A stretch of 64,000 nt of DNA from Erwinia sp. HDF1-3R (GTDB taxonomy: Bacteria > Pseudomonadota > Gammaproteobacteria > Enterobacterales > Enterobacteriaceae). The position numbers and the translations under genes were made by a program. Location of the stretch: the NCBI RefSeq assembly GCF_039621855.1, contig NZ_CP155071.1, positions 4,712,001 to 4,776,000 on the forward strand, written 5' to 3'. The notes beneath the pieces are model-generated. The model was not told the DNA's origin. It ran no database searches and saw nothing but the letters and a program-made list of their open reading frames with translations. Positions 1 to 8,137 of this stretch are shown here, piece by piece (positions within the stretch are counted from its first letter, which is position 1; each line of letters starts with the position of its first letter).

Positions 1-1142
1 GATGGCGCGGTATGCTACTGGTTTTACTGGGCATCGTTATCGCGCTGCTGGTGGTCGCCGGGGGCGTAACCGTGCTGCATAAAACCAGCAATACAGCCTT
101 TTGCGTCTCCTGCCACAGCATGGAAAGGCCGCTGGCGGAATATCAGGGGAGCGTGCACTATCAGAATCACGCCGGGATACGCGCCAGCTGCGCTAACTGC
201 CATATCCCCAGCCAGCCCGTTGACTATCTGTTAACCAAGATTGCCGCCGTTAAGGATGTTTACGGCGAAGTCACCGGCACCATTGATACCGAAGAAAAAT
301 ACAACGCCAAAAAACTGGCCATGGCCGAGTCGGTGTGGAAAACGATGAAAGCCAGTGACTCTGCGACCTGCCGCAGCTGCCATAGCTTTGAGGCGATGGA
401 TATCCTTGCCCAGCAGCCTGACGCGAGAAAGGCGCATCCCGTCGCCATCAGGAGCGGGGAAACCTGTATTGACTGCCATCGCGGCGTCGCCCATATCCTG
501 CCGGACATGCGCGCCAGCAACGCCTCAGGCGCAAGCCAGCTGATCGCCGCCGCCGGGGTTAGCGTTGATAACGGAATACTTTATAGCGTGCAGACCCAGC
601 CCTTCGCCCTGCAGCCCGTAGCAGAGGCGCCCGCTGGCACGCTGTTTCCGGCGGCACCGCTGACCATTCTGCGCCGTGATCAGGGTAAGGTAGAAGCGCG
701 TCTCAGCGGCTGGCAGCAGCAGGACGTTCCCACCCTTATCTACGCCGCTCCCGGCAAGCGCATTATCAGTGCGGTCATTGAGGAAGATACCTCCAGCCAT
801 ATAAACATTCTTGCTTCCCAGACGGACGCGCAGACCGGCACGGTCTGGCAGCAGGTTTCACTTGATATCTGGCTCCCTCCCGGCGCACTGATTGATGACC
901 AGCAGAAAATCTGGCAGTACGCCTCCGGCCTGATGTCCGCTAACTGTACCGGCTGTCATGGCCTGACCCCATCGAACCACTTTACGGCTAATCAGTGGAT
1001 TGGGGTGATGAAAGGGATGGCGGCGCGCACCTCGCTGGATAAGGAGCAGCTAAGAGTGCTTACCCTTTACGTGCAGAACCATGCCAGTGATATGCCGACC
1101 CCGGATATGCTGCCTTCAAAAGGAACCGAAGATGAAAAATAA
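1..1142 (+). CDS. torC: Pentahaem c-type cytochrome, TorC/TorY (NapC/NirT) type, 5' end outside window
   Basis: Membrane-anchored multihaem cytochrome that passes electrons from menaquinol to the periplasmic TMAO/S-oxide reductase encoded next. Seen: an N-terminal membrane helix (VLLGIVIALLVVAGG), four CxxCH haem sites (FCVSCH, SCANCH, TCRSCH, TCIDCH) in the NapC/NirT-like part and a fifth (NCTGCH) in the C-terminal domain, as in TorC and TorY. The first ATG in view is at 12, but the frame stays open to the edge (W-R-G precede it) and family members have a short basic stretch before the helix, so the true start is probably upstream. The stop overlaps the reductase start by 11 nt, implying an operon. 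TorC and TorY cannot be told apart here. Confidence 0.9.
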   Translation, partial: WRGMLLVLLGIVIALLVVAGGVTVLHKTSNTAFCVSCHSMERPLAEYQGSVHYQNHAGIRASCANCHIPSQPVDYLLTKIAAVKDVYGEVTGTIDTEEKYNAKKLAMAESVWKTMKASDSATCRSCHSFEAMDILAQQPDARKAHPVAIRSGETCIDCHRGVAHILPDMRASNASGASQLIAAAGVSVDNGILYSVQTQPFALQPVAEAPAGTLFPAAPLTILRRDQGKVEARLSGWQQQDVPTLIYAAPGKRIISAVIEEDTSSHINILASQTDAQTGTVWQQVSLDIWLPPGALIDDQQKIWQYASGLMSANCTGCHGLTPSNHFTANQWIGVMKGMAARTSLDKEQLRVLTLYVQNHASDMPTPDMLPSKGTEDEK

Positions 1143-3609
1143 TCCGCTTTCAACCCTTTCGCGTCGCCGGTTTTTACAGGCTGGCGGTGCGCTGCTGGCC
1201 GCCAGCTCGCTCGATCTGCTTTATATGAAGTCGGCCGTCGCGCAGGCCGTCAGCCAGGCCATGCCGCTATTTAGCGCACTGCGTCCGGCGAGCAAAGGGA
1301 TCCTTACCGCCGCTCACTGGGGCGCATTTGAAGCCATCGTCGATCAGGGCCGGATGGTTAGCGTTCAGCCGGTGCAGGACGACCCTTCGCCCAATGAGCT
1401 GATCGAGATGGCGCCCTGGCAGGTTCACGCCGACAACCGCATCAAATACCCGATGGTGCGTAAAAACTGGCTGGAACAGGGGCCGGGCGGAGGTCGCAAC
1501 CTGCGTGGGCGCGACGAGTGGGTCAGGGTCAGCTGGGATGAAGCGATTTCACTGGTCAGTAACGATATTCGCCGCCTGCAAAAGGACTATGGCCCTTCGG
1601 CGATTTATGCTGGCTCCTACGGCTGGAAAAGTACCGGCTTGCTGCATAACAGCCGGTCGCTGCTGGGGCGACTGATGAACCTCGCAGGAGGCTTTCTCGG
1701 CTATAGCGGCGACTACTCCACCGGCGCGGCCCAGGTCATTATGCCGCACGTCGTCGGCTCAATGGAGGTTTACGAACAGCAAACCAGCTGGCCCAACGTG
1801 GTTGCTCACGCCGAGCTGGTGGTTCTCTGGGGGTGTAACCCGCAGACGACGCTGAAAATCGGCTGGAACGTGCCGGACCACGTGGGGCTGGAGGGCATTG
1901 AGGCGCTGGCGAAAAAAGGCACCCGGGTCATCTCAGTCGATCCCATCCACAACCCAACCGCGAAGATGCTGAATGCGGAGTGGATTGCGCCAAAGGCCTA
2001 CACCGACGCGGCGATGATCCTCGGGCTTGCCCATACGCTGCTGACGGAAAAACGCCACGACGAGGCTTTTCTCAAGCGCTATACCGTGGGGTTCGATAAA
2101 TTCCGCGCCTATCTGCTGGGGGAAAGCGATGGCACGGTGAAAAGCGCCGACTGGGCGAGTGAAATTTGTGGCGTGGAGGCGGAGAAACTGCGCGCCCTGG
2201 CGCGTGAGATGGTCAGTAAACGCACCATGATTATGGCGGGCTGGGGCATTCAGCGTCAGCATCACGGCGAGCAGCCGCACTGGCTGCTGGTCACGCTGGC
2301 GGCGATGATTGGGCAGATCGGCCTGCCCGGAGGCGGATTCGGTTTCAGCTATCACTACTCGTCCGGCGGCAGCCCGACGGCCAGGGGAGGGATCCTTTCC
2401 GGGGTGAGCACCGGCAAGGCACCGGCAAATTCGCCACAGCCTGTCCCCGTCGCGCGGATCGCGGACTGTCTTGCCAACCCCGGAAAGCACATCCAGTTTA
2501 ACGGCAAAGACATTACCTATCCCGATGTGAAAATGGTCTACGTCGCCGGGGGCAATCCGTTCCACCACCATCAGGATACCAATAATCTACTTAGCGCCTG
2601 GCAGCACCCGGAAACCATCGTGGTACATGAGCCCTACTGGACCGCCACCGCGAAGCATGCCGATATTGTTCTTCCCTGCACCACCAGCTACGAACGTAAC
2701 GATATGGATATGGGGGGTGATTACTCACAGCTGTATGTTTTCCCGATGCATCAGTGCGTTCCCCCCCAGCATGAGGCCCGCAACGATTACGATATCTTTC
2801 TGGCCATCGCCGCCCAGCTCGGCGTGGATGAGGCCTTCTCCGAAGGTCGGGATGAGATGCTGTGGTTGAAATCACTTTATGACAATATGAAAACGCAGGC
2901 CAGAAACGTGGGCGTACCGCTACCGCCTTCCAACGAATTCTGGCGGTCTGGCAACTACATTCGCTTTCCGGTGCCGGAGGAGAATAAAAACTGGGTGCGC
3001 TTCGCTGACTTCCGCGAAGACCCCCTGCTGAACCCGCTCGGTACGCCAAGCGGGAAAATAGAAATTTTCTCGCGCACCGTGGCGGAGATGAACTATGCGG
3101 ACTGCCCCGGGCTTCCAGGCTGGCTGCTGCCACACGAGTGGCACGGTAGCGATGCGGCGCGGAAGTATCCGCTCTCGCTTAATACCGCCCACCCAATTAA
3201 CCGCCTGCATTCGCAACTGGATAACACCCCGCTGCGCAAGAAATATGCTATCGGCGACCGGGAGGCGATCCTCATTAACCCGCAGGATGCTGCGGCAAGG
3301 GGCATTCAGTCCGGTGATGTGGTCAGAGCCTTTAACGACCGGGGCCAGATTCTGGTGGGTGCATCCGTAACCGGGGATATCCGGCCGGGCGTGGTGCGCA
3401 TCAGCGAGGGAGCCTGGTACGATCCGCTCAATGCGACGCAGCCCAACACGCTATGCAAAAATGGCAACGTTAACTGCCTGACCTTCGATATCGGCTCGTC
3501 AAAGCTGGCGCAGGGCAACTGCGGCCATATGGCGCAGCTTGAAGTCGAAAAATATCGTGGCGCGGTGCCGGAAAATACCGCCCATGCGCTGCCTGCCGGG
3601 GTGGTTTGA
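1132..3609 (+). CDS. torA: TMAO / S-oxide reductase, molybdopterin (bis-MGD) TorA/TorZ/BisC family, Tat-exported
   Basis: Periplasmic terminal reductase for trimethylamine N-oxide or related N/S-oxides in anaerobic respiration. The N-terminus carries a twin-arginine signal (SRRRFLQAGG) with a hydrophobic stretch ending near AVAQA. The mature part has the usual DMSO-reductase-family segments: YPMVRKNWLEQG, VRVSWDEAI, GDYSTGAAQVI with the region around the Mo-coordinating serine, GQIGLPGGGFGF, and a C-terminal LGTPSGKIEI/LFNDRGQ-type dinucleotide-binding domain. 825 aa, normal for TorA/TorZ. ATG 1132 is chosen for the AGGAA upstream and the overlap with the cytochrome. No torD-type chaperone follows; tag is next. 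TorZ or BisC identity is possible. Confidence 0.88.
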   Translation: MKNNPLSTLSRRRFLQAGGALLAASSLDLLYMKSAVAQAVSQAMPLFSALRPASKGILTAAHWGAFEAIVDQGRMVSVQPVQDDPSPNELIEMAPWQVHADNRIKYPMVRKNWLEQGPGGGRNLRGRDEWVRVSWDEAISLVSNDIRRLQKDYGPSAIYAGSYGWKSTGLLHNSRSLLGRLMNLAGGFLGYSGDYSTGAAQVIMPHVVGSMEVYEQQTSWPNVVAHAELVVLWGCNPQTTLKIGWNVPDHVGLEGIEALAKKGTRVISVDPIHNPTAKMLNAEWIAPKAYTDAAMILGLAHTLLTEKRHDEAFLKRYTVGFDKFRAYLLGESDGTVKSADWASEICGVEAEKLRALAREMVSKRTMIMAGWGIQRQHHGEQPHWLLVTLAAMIGQIGLPGGGFGFSYHYSSGGSPTARGGILSGVSTGKAPANSPQPVPVARIADCLANPGKHIQFNGKDITYPDVKMVYVAGGNPFHHHQDTNNLLSAWQHPETIVVHEPYWTATAKHADIVLPCTTSYERNDMDMGGDYSQLYVFPMHQCVPPQHEARNDYDIFLAIAAQLGVDEAFSEGRDEMLWLKSLYDNMKTQARNVGVPLPPSNEFWRSGNYIRFPVPEENKNWVRFADFREDPLLNPLGTPSGKIEIFSRTVAEMNYADCPGLPGWLLPHEWHGSDAARKYPLSLNTAHPINRLHSQLDNTPLRKKYAIGDREAILINPQDAAARGIQSGDVVRAFNDRGQILVGASVTGDIRPGVVRISEGAWYDPLNATQPNTLCKNGNVNCLTFDIGSSKLAQGNCGHMAQLEVEKYRGAVPENTAHALPAGVV

Positions 3610-3737
3610 GGGGTAAATAGCGGCGGCAGTTGCTATTATCCTGACAACCGCTTTCCCATGGCCCGAAGAGAGCCTGGTTCTGGCCTTTTTATGCCAGCCA
3701 GGCGGACTTTAGCCACCTTTAATAAGGAAGAGTCACT

Positions 3738-4301
3738 ATGCAGCGCTGCGGCTGGGTAACACCGGATCCTCTCTATCTTGATTATCACGATCGTGAATGG
3801 GGCGTTCCCCTGACCGATACCCGCTCGCTGTTTGAAATGCTGTGTCTTGAGGGGCAAATGGCCGGGCTGTCATGGCTTACCGTGCTAAAGAAGCGGGAGA
3901 ACTACCGCCGCGCCTTTCACCAGTTTGATCCACAGGCGGTGGCGCTGATGGAGGAAGACGAGGTGGAGAGGCTGATGCAGGACAGCGGCATTATTCGTCA
4001 TCGCGGCAAAATTAACGCAATTATCGCCAATGCTCGCGCATTGCTGACGATGGAGGCGCAGGGTGAGATTTTTAGCGCCTTTATCTGGGGGTTTGTAGAT
4101 AATCAGCCGCAGATCCAGCGCTATGACGACCATCGGGCTGCGCCCTCCTTCAGCCCGGTTTCTGACAACCTGTCAAAGCAGCTGAAGAAGAGAGGCTTCA
4201 AATTTGTGGGCACGACCACCTGTTACTCATTTATGCAGGCCTGCGGGCTGATCAACGACCATACCACCGGCTGCTTTTGTCATCCCGATAATCTCAGGTA
4301 G
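3738..4301 (+). CDS. tag: 3-methyladenine DNA glycosylase I
   Basis: Constitutive base-excision glycosylase that removes 3-methyladenine from alkylated DNA. 187 aa, the normal Tag length. The N-terminus MQRCGWV...YHDREWGVP supplies Cys4 and His17, and the C-terminal GLINDHTTGCFCH supplies the other two ligands of the structural zinc that characterises Tag. The SWLTVLKKRENYR and GFKFVGTTTCYSFMQA segments are family hallmarks. A strong AAGGAAG lies before the ATG. In E. coli tag also lies close to yiaD and ghrB, consistent with the order here. Confidence 0.96.
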   Translation: MQRCGWVTPDPLYLDYHDREWGVPLTDTRSLFEMLCLEGQMAGLSWLTVLKKRENYRRAFHQFDPQAVALMEEDEVERLMQDSGIIRHRGKINAIIANARALLTMEAQGEIFSAFIWGFVDNQPQIQRYDDHRAAPSFSPVSDNLSKQLKKRGFKFVGTTTCYSFMQACGLINDHTTGCFCHPDNLR

Positions 4302-4412
4302 CGCATCCTTACATTTTCAGAAGATTAAACCGTTTTATTCTCACATTTCCCGTTCATAATCGGCGTTTTACAGGCCAAATGGCCTGCCGCTGTGTTTTGA
4401 GAGAGAAAGAAA

Positions 4413-5075
4413 ATGAAAAAGCGTTATATCACCCTCGCTCTGGTTTTGAGCGGCACACTTGCCCTCCCGGGCTGTACCACTAATCCTTACACCGGTGAGC
4501 GTGAAGCAGGGAAATCCGGCGTGGGTGCCGGTCTGGGCGCCGCATTAGGCGCGGGCGTCGGCATGCTCTCCTCATCGAAAAAGGATCGCGGCAAAGGCGC
4601 ACTGATTGGCGCAGCAGCCGGTGCAGCATTGGGCGGCGGCGCAGGCTATTATATGGATGTGCAGGAAGCCAAGCTTCGCGACAAGATGCGCGGAACCGGC
4701 GTCAGCGTGACCCGTCAGGGCGATAATATCGTGCTGAACATGCCCAATAACGTCACCTTTGACAGCAGCAGCAGCAGCCTGAAACCGGCCGGGGCTAACA
4801 CCCTGACCGGCGTTGCCATGGTGCTGAAAGAGTATCCAAAAACTGCGGTTAACGTGGCGGGCTATACCGACAGTAGCGGATCGCGTCAGCTGAACATGAC
4901 GCTCTCCCAGCAGCGCGCGGACAGCGTAGCCAGCTCGCTGATAACCCAGGGCGTAGCCGCCAGTCGTCTCCGCACCATCGGCAGAGGGCCGGATAATCCT
5001 GTCGCGTCTAACAGCAGTGCTGATGGCAAGGCGCAGAACCGCCGGGTAGAGATTACGCTCAGCCCGCTGCAGTAA
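4413..5075 (+). CDS. yiaD: OmpA-family outer-membrane lipoprotein YiaD
   Basis: Outer-membrane lipoprotein whose C-terminal OmpA-like domain binds peptidoglycan. Seen: signal peptide with a lipobox around Cys21 (LALPGC), a glycine-zipper segment (GAGLGAALGAGVG, ALIGAAAGAALGGGAG) and an OmpA C-terminal domain (NVTFDSSSSSLKP, NVAGYTDSSGSRQLNMTLSQ, NRRVEITLS). 220 aa, near the E. coli length, and almost collinear with it from memory. In E. coli yiaD is directly followed by ghrB; here ghrB lies about 14 kb downstream, after a regulator, accessory DNA and the kgu genes. Confidence 0.95.
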   Translation: MKKRYITLALVLSGTLALPGCTTNPYTGEREAGKSGVGAGLGAALGAGVGMLSSSKKDRGKGALIGAAAGAALGGGAGYYMDVQEAKLRDKMRGTGVSVTRQGDNIVLNMPNNVTFDSSSSSLKPAGANTLTGVAMVLKEYPKTAVNVAGYTDSSGSRQLNMTLSQQRADSVASSLITQGVAASRLRTIGRGPDNPVASNSSADGKAQNRRVEITLSPLQ

Positions 5076-5083
5076 CCTTTGAA

Positions 5084-5111
5084 AACCGGGCTGCTCCGCT
5101 ATGGCCCGGTT
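5084..5111 (+). terminator. Stem-loop after yiaD
   Basis: Inverted repeat AACCGGGC / GCCCGGTT with a 12-nt loop, a few bases after the yiaD stop. The following tract is only TCTCTG, so it is a weak or imperfect intrinsic terminator. Confidence 0.55.
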
Positions 5112-5316
5112 CTCTGCTCCCCACTGTACCTTCTCTGCCCTTTATCCCCGCGCTGCTCAGGCTCCGTTACCCCAGGCTGACGCAGAGAGATGGGCGGGAT
5201 ACCGCTTATGCTTTATGATGACCCGCTCAAACTGCCTTTGTTCGAACTACAGTAGATGAATCGCGTCAGTAAAAGCTGAGGCCAGGCTTGTTATACCCCA
5301 ATGCCCAAGGACCGCC

Positions 5317-6333
5317 ATGAACCGTAAGGCCGCACGCGCTACTATTAGCGACGTTGCCAGCGCTGCTAAAACCGGGAAAACCAGCGTCTCGCGCTATCTG
5401 AACGGTGAACAGCACGCCCTCTCCCCCGATCTAAAACAGCGGATAGAAGCTGCTATCGCTGAACTGAACTACCGGCCAAGCCAGATGGCACGGGGCTTAA
5501 AGCGTGGCCGCACCCGGCTGATTGGGCTGATTATCGCCGACATTACGAATCCCTATTCCATTGACGTGATGAACGGTATTGAATCCGCCTGCCGGGCGCA
5601 GGGCTTTACGCTGCTGATGTGCAATACCAATAATGAAGTGGATCAGGAGCAGCACTACCTGAATCTGCTGAGCAGCTATCAGGTCGAGGGGATTGTGGTC
5701 AACGCAGTCGGTATGCGCGAAGAGGCGCTAAGCCACCTTCAGCAATCCCTGCTGCCAATGGTCCTGATTGACCGCAAAATCCCTGACTTTGACTGTGACG
5801 TGGTCGGTCTGGATAACGCCGGGGCTGCCGCCATGGCTACCGATCACCTGATTGCCGGTGGCTTCAGGACGGTAATGTTTGTGACCGAGCCGCTCGGCAT
5901 GGTTAATACCCGCCACGAACGCCTGCAGGCCTTTAAACAGACCATGTCCCGCTATGCGGATTGTCAGGCCGAACAGGCCGAAATCGCACTCGGTGATGCA
6001 GCCGCGCTTGACCGGGTGCTGGGGGATTTCTATCAGCGCCATTCGGCCCAACGCTGCGCCGTGATGGTGGTAAATGGGGCATTAACCCTCCAGGTCGCCC
6101 GCTCGATGAAGCGCCTGGGGCTGAACTGGGGTGAACAAATGGGGCTGCTGGGCTTTGATGAGCTGGAGTGGGCCGAGCTGGCCGGCGTGGGTATCACCAC
6201 GCTGAAACAGCCTACCTGGCAAATCGGCTATACCGCACTGGAAATGGTGATACGCCGTATAGAGGGTGATACGCGCGCGCCCCAGGAGCGGGTTTATCCC
6301 GGCGAGCTGATTATTCGCGGCTCCACGAAATAG
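5317..6333 (+). CDS. ptxS: LacI/GalR-family repressor, PtxS-like (2-ketogluconate utilisation)
   Basis: DNA-binding repressor: N-terminal LacI-type helix-turn-helix (TISDVASAAKTGKTSVSRYL) with a hinge (YRPSQMARGL), then a periplasmic-binding-protein-like sensor domain (LIGLIIADITNPYSIDVMNG). 338 aa, normal length. The PtxS assignment rests on family resemblance and context: the kgu operon nearby begins with a perfect palindromic operator of PtxS type (15908-15921). PtxS proteins sense 2-ketogluconate and repress kgu genes. The regulator now lies about 9.6 kb from the operon, separated by accessory DNA. A different sugar-acid ligand is possible. Confidence 0.8.
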   Translation: MNRKAARATISDVASAAKTGKTSVSRYLNGEQHALSPDLKQRIEAAIAELNYRPSQMARGLKRGRTRLIGLIIADITNPYSIDVMNGIESACRAQGFTLLMCNTNNEVDQEQHYLNLLSSYQVEGIVVNAVGMREEALSHLQQSLLPMVLIDRKIPDFDCDVVGLDNAGAAAMATDHLIAGGFRTVMFVTEPLGMVNTRHERLQAFKQTMSRYADCQAEQAEIALGDAAALDRVLGDFYQRHSAQRCAVMVVNGALTLQVARSMKRLGLNWGEQMGLLGFDELEWAELAGVGITTLKQPTWQIGYTALEMVIRRIEGDTRAPQERVYPGELIIRGSTK

Positions 6334-6407
6334 CGTCACGACTTCCGATGTCATCTGTGGTGGGCGCTACGGCGCTTGCCATAGCCGTGCATTAACATCA
6401 GGTGGTT

Positions 6408-7064
6408 TCACGTACTGATATTTCTGATCCAGCCTTTCCTGCGCATATTCTCGCTACACTTGTCTTTTATACTGTCCGGGTTACCGGAGTAAGAGCCAAA
6501 TGATAAGCCATCCTCTTTCATTTCTAAACGTGCGCAAACGCTATGCATCGCAACACTGACGACATTATCTATCACAAATTTCTTCACTCCTAACCGCGAT
6601 GCTGCATCTGTAGCGGCATAGTGTAAAAGGTGGCTAATTCCTTTATTTTGCATATTCTCTGGGAGAACAATATCGCTGTATCCTACCGTCGAATCGCCAT
6701 GGTGCTCCGGATCTTCGTTGGATATATACATCTCCTTACTCCATCCTTTTTTTTGTTTTTCATCATCCATTTTTATGGTTAACGTTATTATCCGGTCGCT
6801 ATCTTTTTTATTATCACGATGAATATCGACAGAGCCATATTCGGGGTGACGAAAGCTAAAGGTATCGGCAAAAAGCTTCTTTTCCTCCGGCGAGACATTG
6901 TGCACATTATCTGTGGAACAGGATGGCGTACGGGCAACAGACGACCCTTGCTGCTGCAACGGGTTTACAGATGTGGGCCGGGCCATTTCATCTAATGAAT
7001 TATCCTCAGGATGATTCGAGGGAATGCAGCAAAGCTGCCGTAAAATCTGAGAAGCTGAAGGCAT
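6408..7064 (-). CDS. Candidate type III effector with GNAT-like acetyltransferase segment
   Basis: Not a gene I recognise by name. 218 aa from ATG 7064, which has AAGGGA 6-7 nt upstream; a TTG at 7148 would add 28 residues but has no ribosome site. The first ~70 residues are rich in Ser, Pro, Gln and Asn (MPSASQILRQL, VNPLQQQGSSVAR), as in type III secretion signals. Residues ~130-180 resemble the GNAT acetyl-CoA-binding region: strand DIVLP, then QNKGISHLLHYAATDAA (compare QxxGxGxxLL) and strand VKKFVID. The gene is AT-richer than its neighbours, stands alone, and has an hrp box about 110 nt upstream. Inferred function: HrpL-regulated effector that may acetylate a host target. Catalysis is not shown. 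Confidence 0.6.
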   Translation of the reverse strand: MPSASQILRQLCCIPSNHPEDNSLDEMARPTSVNPLQQQGSSVARTPSCSTDNVHNVSPEEKKLFADTFSFRHPEYGSVDIHRDNKKDSDRIITLTIKMDDEKQKKGWSKEMYISNEDPEHHGDSTVGYSDIVLPENMQNKGISHLLHYAATDAASRLGVKKFVIDNVVSVAMHSVCARLEMKEDGLSFGSYSGNPDSIKDKCSENMRRKGWIRNIST

Positions 7065-7172
7065 GTCGTTTCCCTTAATATCTCTTTCATCATCTAAACC
7101 CAACGGACCTGCCTTTCGCACCCTCGTCGGATTCGCAATAGTTAACAAGAGGAGCGTTATTTCCTCTGCCAG

Positions 7173-7200
7173 TGAGTGTCAATAATCTATCAATGGTTCC
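7173..7200 (-). promoter_or_regulatory. hrp box (HrpL-dependent promoter) for the GNAT-like effector gene
   Basis: On the minus strand GGAACC is followed by 15 nt and then ACACTCA. The consensus for HrpL (ECF sigma factor) promoters is GGAACC-N15/16-CCACNNA; only one base of the -10 half differs. It points at the effector gene. Confidence 0.7.
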
Positions 7201-7643
7201 CGTTGTTTATGCTCATCGCATCGCGGGTGCTGATGCTTCGCCCCAAATGCGCGGCCACTTTCGGGTATAGGCGGTAGCATAGCCCTCTGTAACCCTGCCG
7301 GGGAGGAGTACTGGCCGCTAAATCACTGTTCCAGAAAGTGTGAAAGGTCGCGCTCCGTCGACAGGCAGACCACCGGGTGCAGCAATGCTCGAGTGCAGGC
7401 GCCGGGATGGATTCACGCCGTGCAACAAAATGCTTCGCAGTGGAAAGCGGTTTTCCCGACGCGTTTCATTTTTTCTTAAACATCCTGACGTATATGTTTG
7501 GTTTAGTATTGTTCTGATAGTCTTGCTGAGCGTCAATAATAAGTCCAGAGAGGAAACTATGTTTAATAAAATAGCCGACGAACCCCCGTCGGGATTGGTC
7601 ATTCACGGCTGATTATCCTCTGCACCTTAATAGTGTCAGTAGA

Positions 7644-7687
7644 GATAATCGGCACATAAGTTCCCCGCAACCGGGGTAGTGATTATC
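7644..7687 (+). other. Two-tier hairpin in the gap before the 70-aa ORF
   Basis: Outer stem GATAATC / GATTATC encloses an inner stem CCCCG-CAAC-CGGGG; CTTTATTT follows. It could be a terminator or leader structure. Apart from this and the hrp box I see no convincing gene in 7201-7719: a 17-codon ORF at 7559 with a good ribosome site (GAGAGGAAACT) is the only other candidate, and I cannot assign it. Confidence 0.35.
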
Positions 7688-7719
7688 TTTATTTCGATGC
7701 TGTTATATCGAGGTGCATT

Positions 7720-7932
7720 ATGCTTTTCAAAATTCCTGCGTTACCTGTTATCTCCGCTCACTGGAGCGATACGCGCCTGCCTGTCCTTTCGGATTCAGAC
7801 GTGATCTCTTTCACTGCGCTGATAACACCTGTTATCTCCAGAATCTCAAATACATACCGTACCCTGAAGCACCAGCTCAGGCAGAATCGTCAGCGCGCCA
7901 TTAAAGCGCATATTGACAGCATTCTACCCTGA
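7720..7932 (+). CDS. Small hypothetical protein, 70 aa
   Basis: No family recognised with confidence. ATG preceded by GAGGTG at good spacing. The N-terminal half is hydrophobic and Ser/Val rich; the C-terminal half is a basic amphipathic stretch (YRTLKHQLRQNRQRAIKAH) slightly reminiscent of DUF1127/YjiS-type small proteins. The out-of-frame ORF starting at 7713 is a shadow. It may be real or chance; it lies between two hairpins upstream of the ABC transporter. Confidence 0.4.
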   Translation: MLFKIPALPVISAHWSDTRLPVLSDSDVISFTALITPVISRISNTYRTLKHQLRQNRQRAIKAHIDSILP

Positions 7933-7950
7933 TAAGCATGGCTAATCATC

Positions 7951-8057
7951 GGGTACATCGCTATTCAGAGCCTGGCAATTAACTCGCCCTGAAGCTGATG
8001 TACCCGGTAGTGCGGTGAATACCTGCATCTGAGTAAGCCCTGAATTAAACAGGGCTT
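7951..8057 (+). promoter_or_regulatory. Structured leader upstream of the ABC transporter
   Basis: Two hairpins: GGGTACATC (7951) pairs with GATGTACCC (7997-8005) around a nested TTCAG/CTGAA, and AAGCCCTG (8035) pairs with CAGGGCTT (8050-8057) around a 7-nt loop. No poly-T follows the second. Possible attenuator, RNA element or repeat; it matches no riboswitch I know. Confidence 0.35.
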
Positions 8058-8137
8058 AGTGAAGTGCGCGCTATTTACCGTAAACAGGCTATGGAATACC
8101 TCACCGGGTTATTTTTATTCTCTAAGAGCTTATCTAC

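Noticed and set aside
7340..7612. 90-codon ORF with a hydrophobic segment (VYVWFSIVLIVLLSV)
   Set aside because: No ribosome site at any ATG and low-complexity start; overlaps an equally long antisense ORF. Probably chance.
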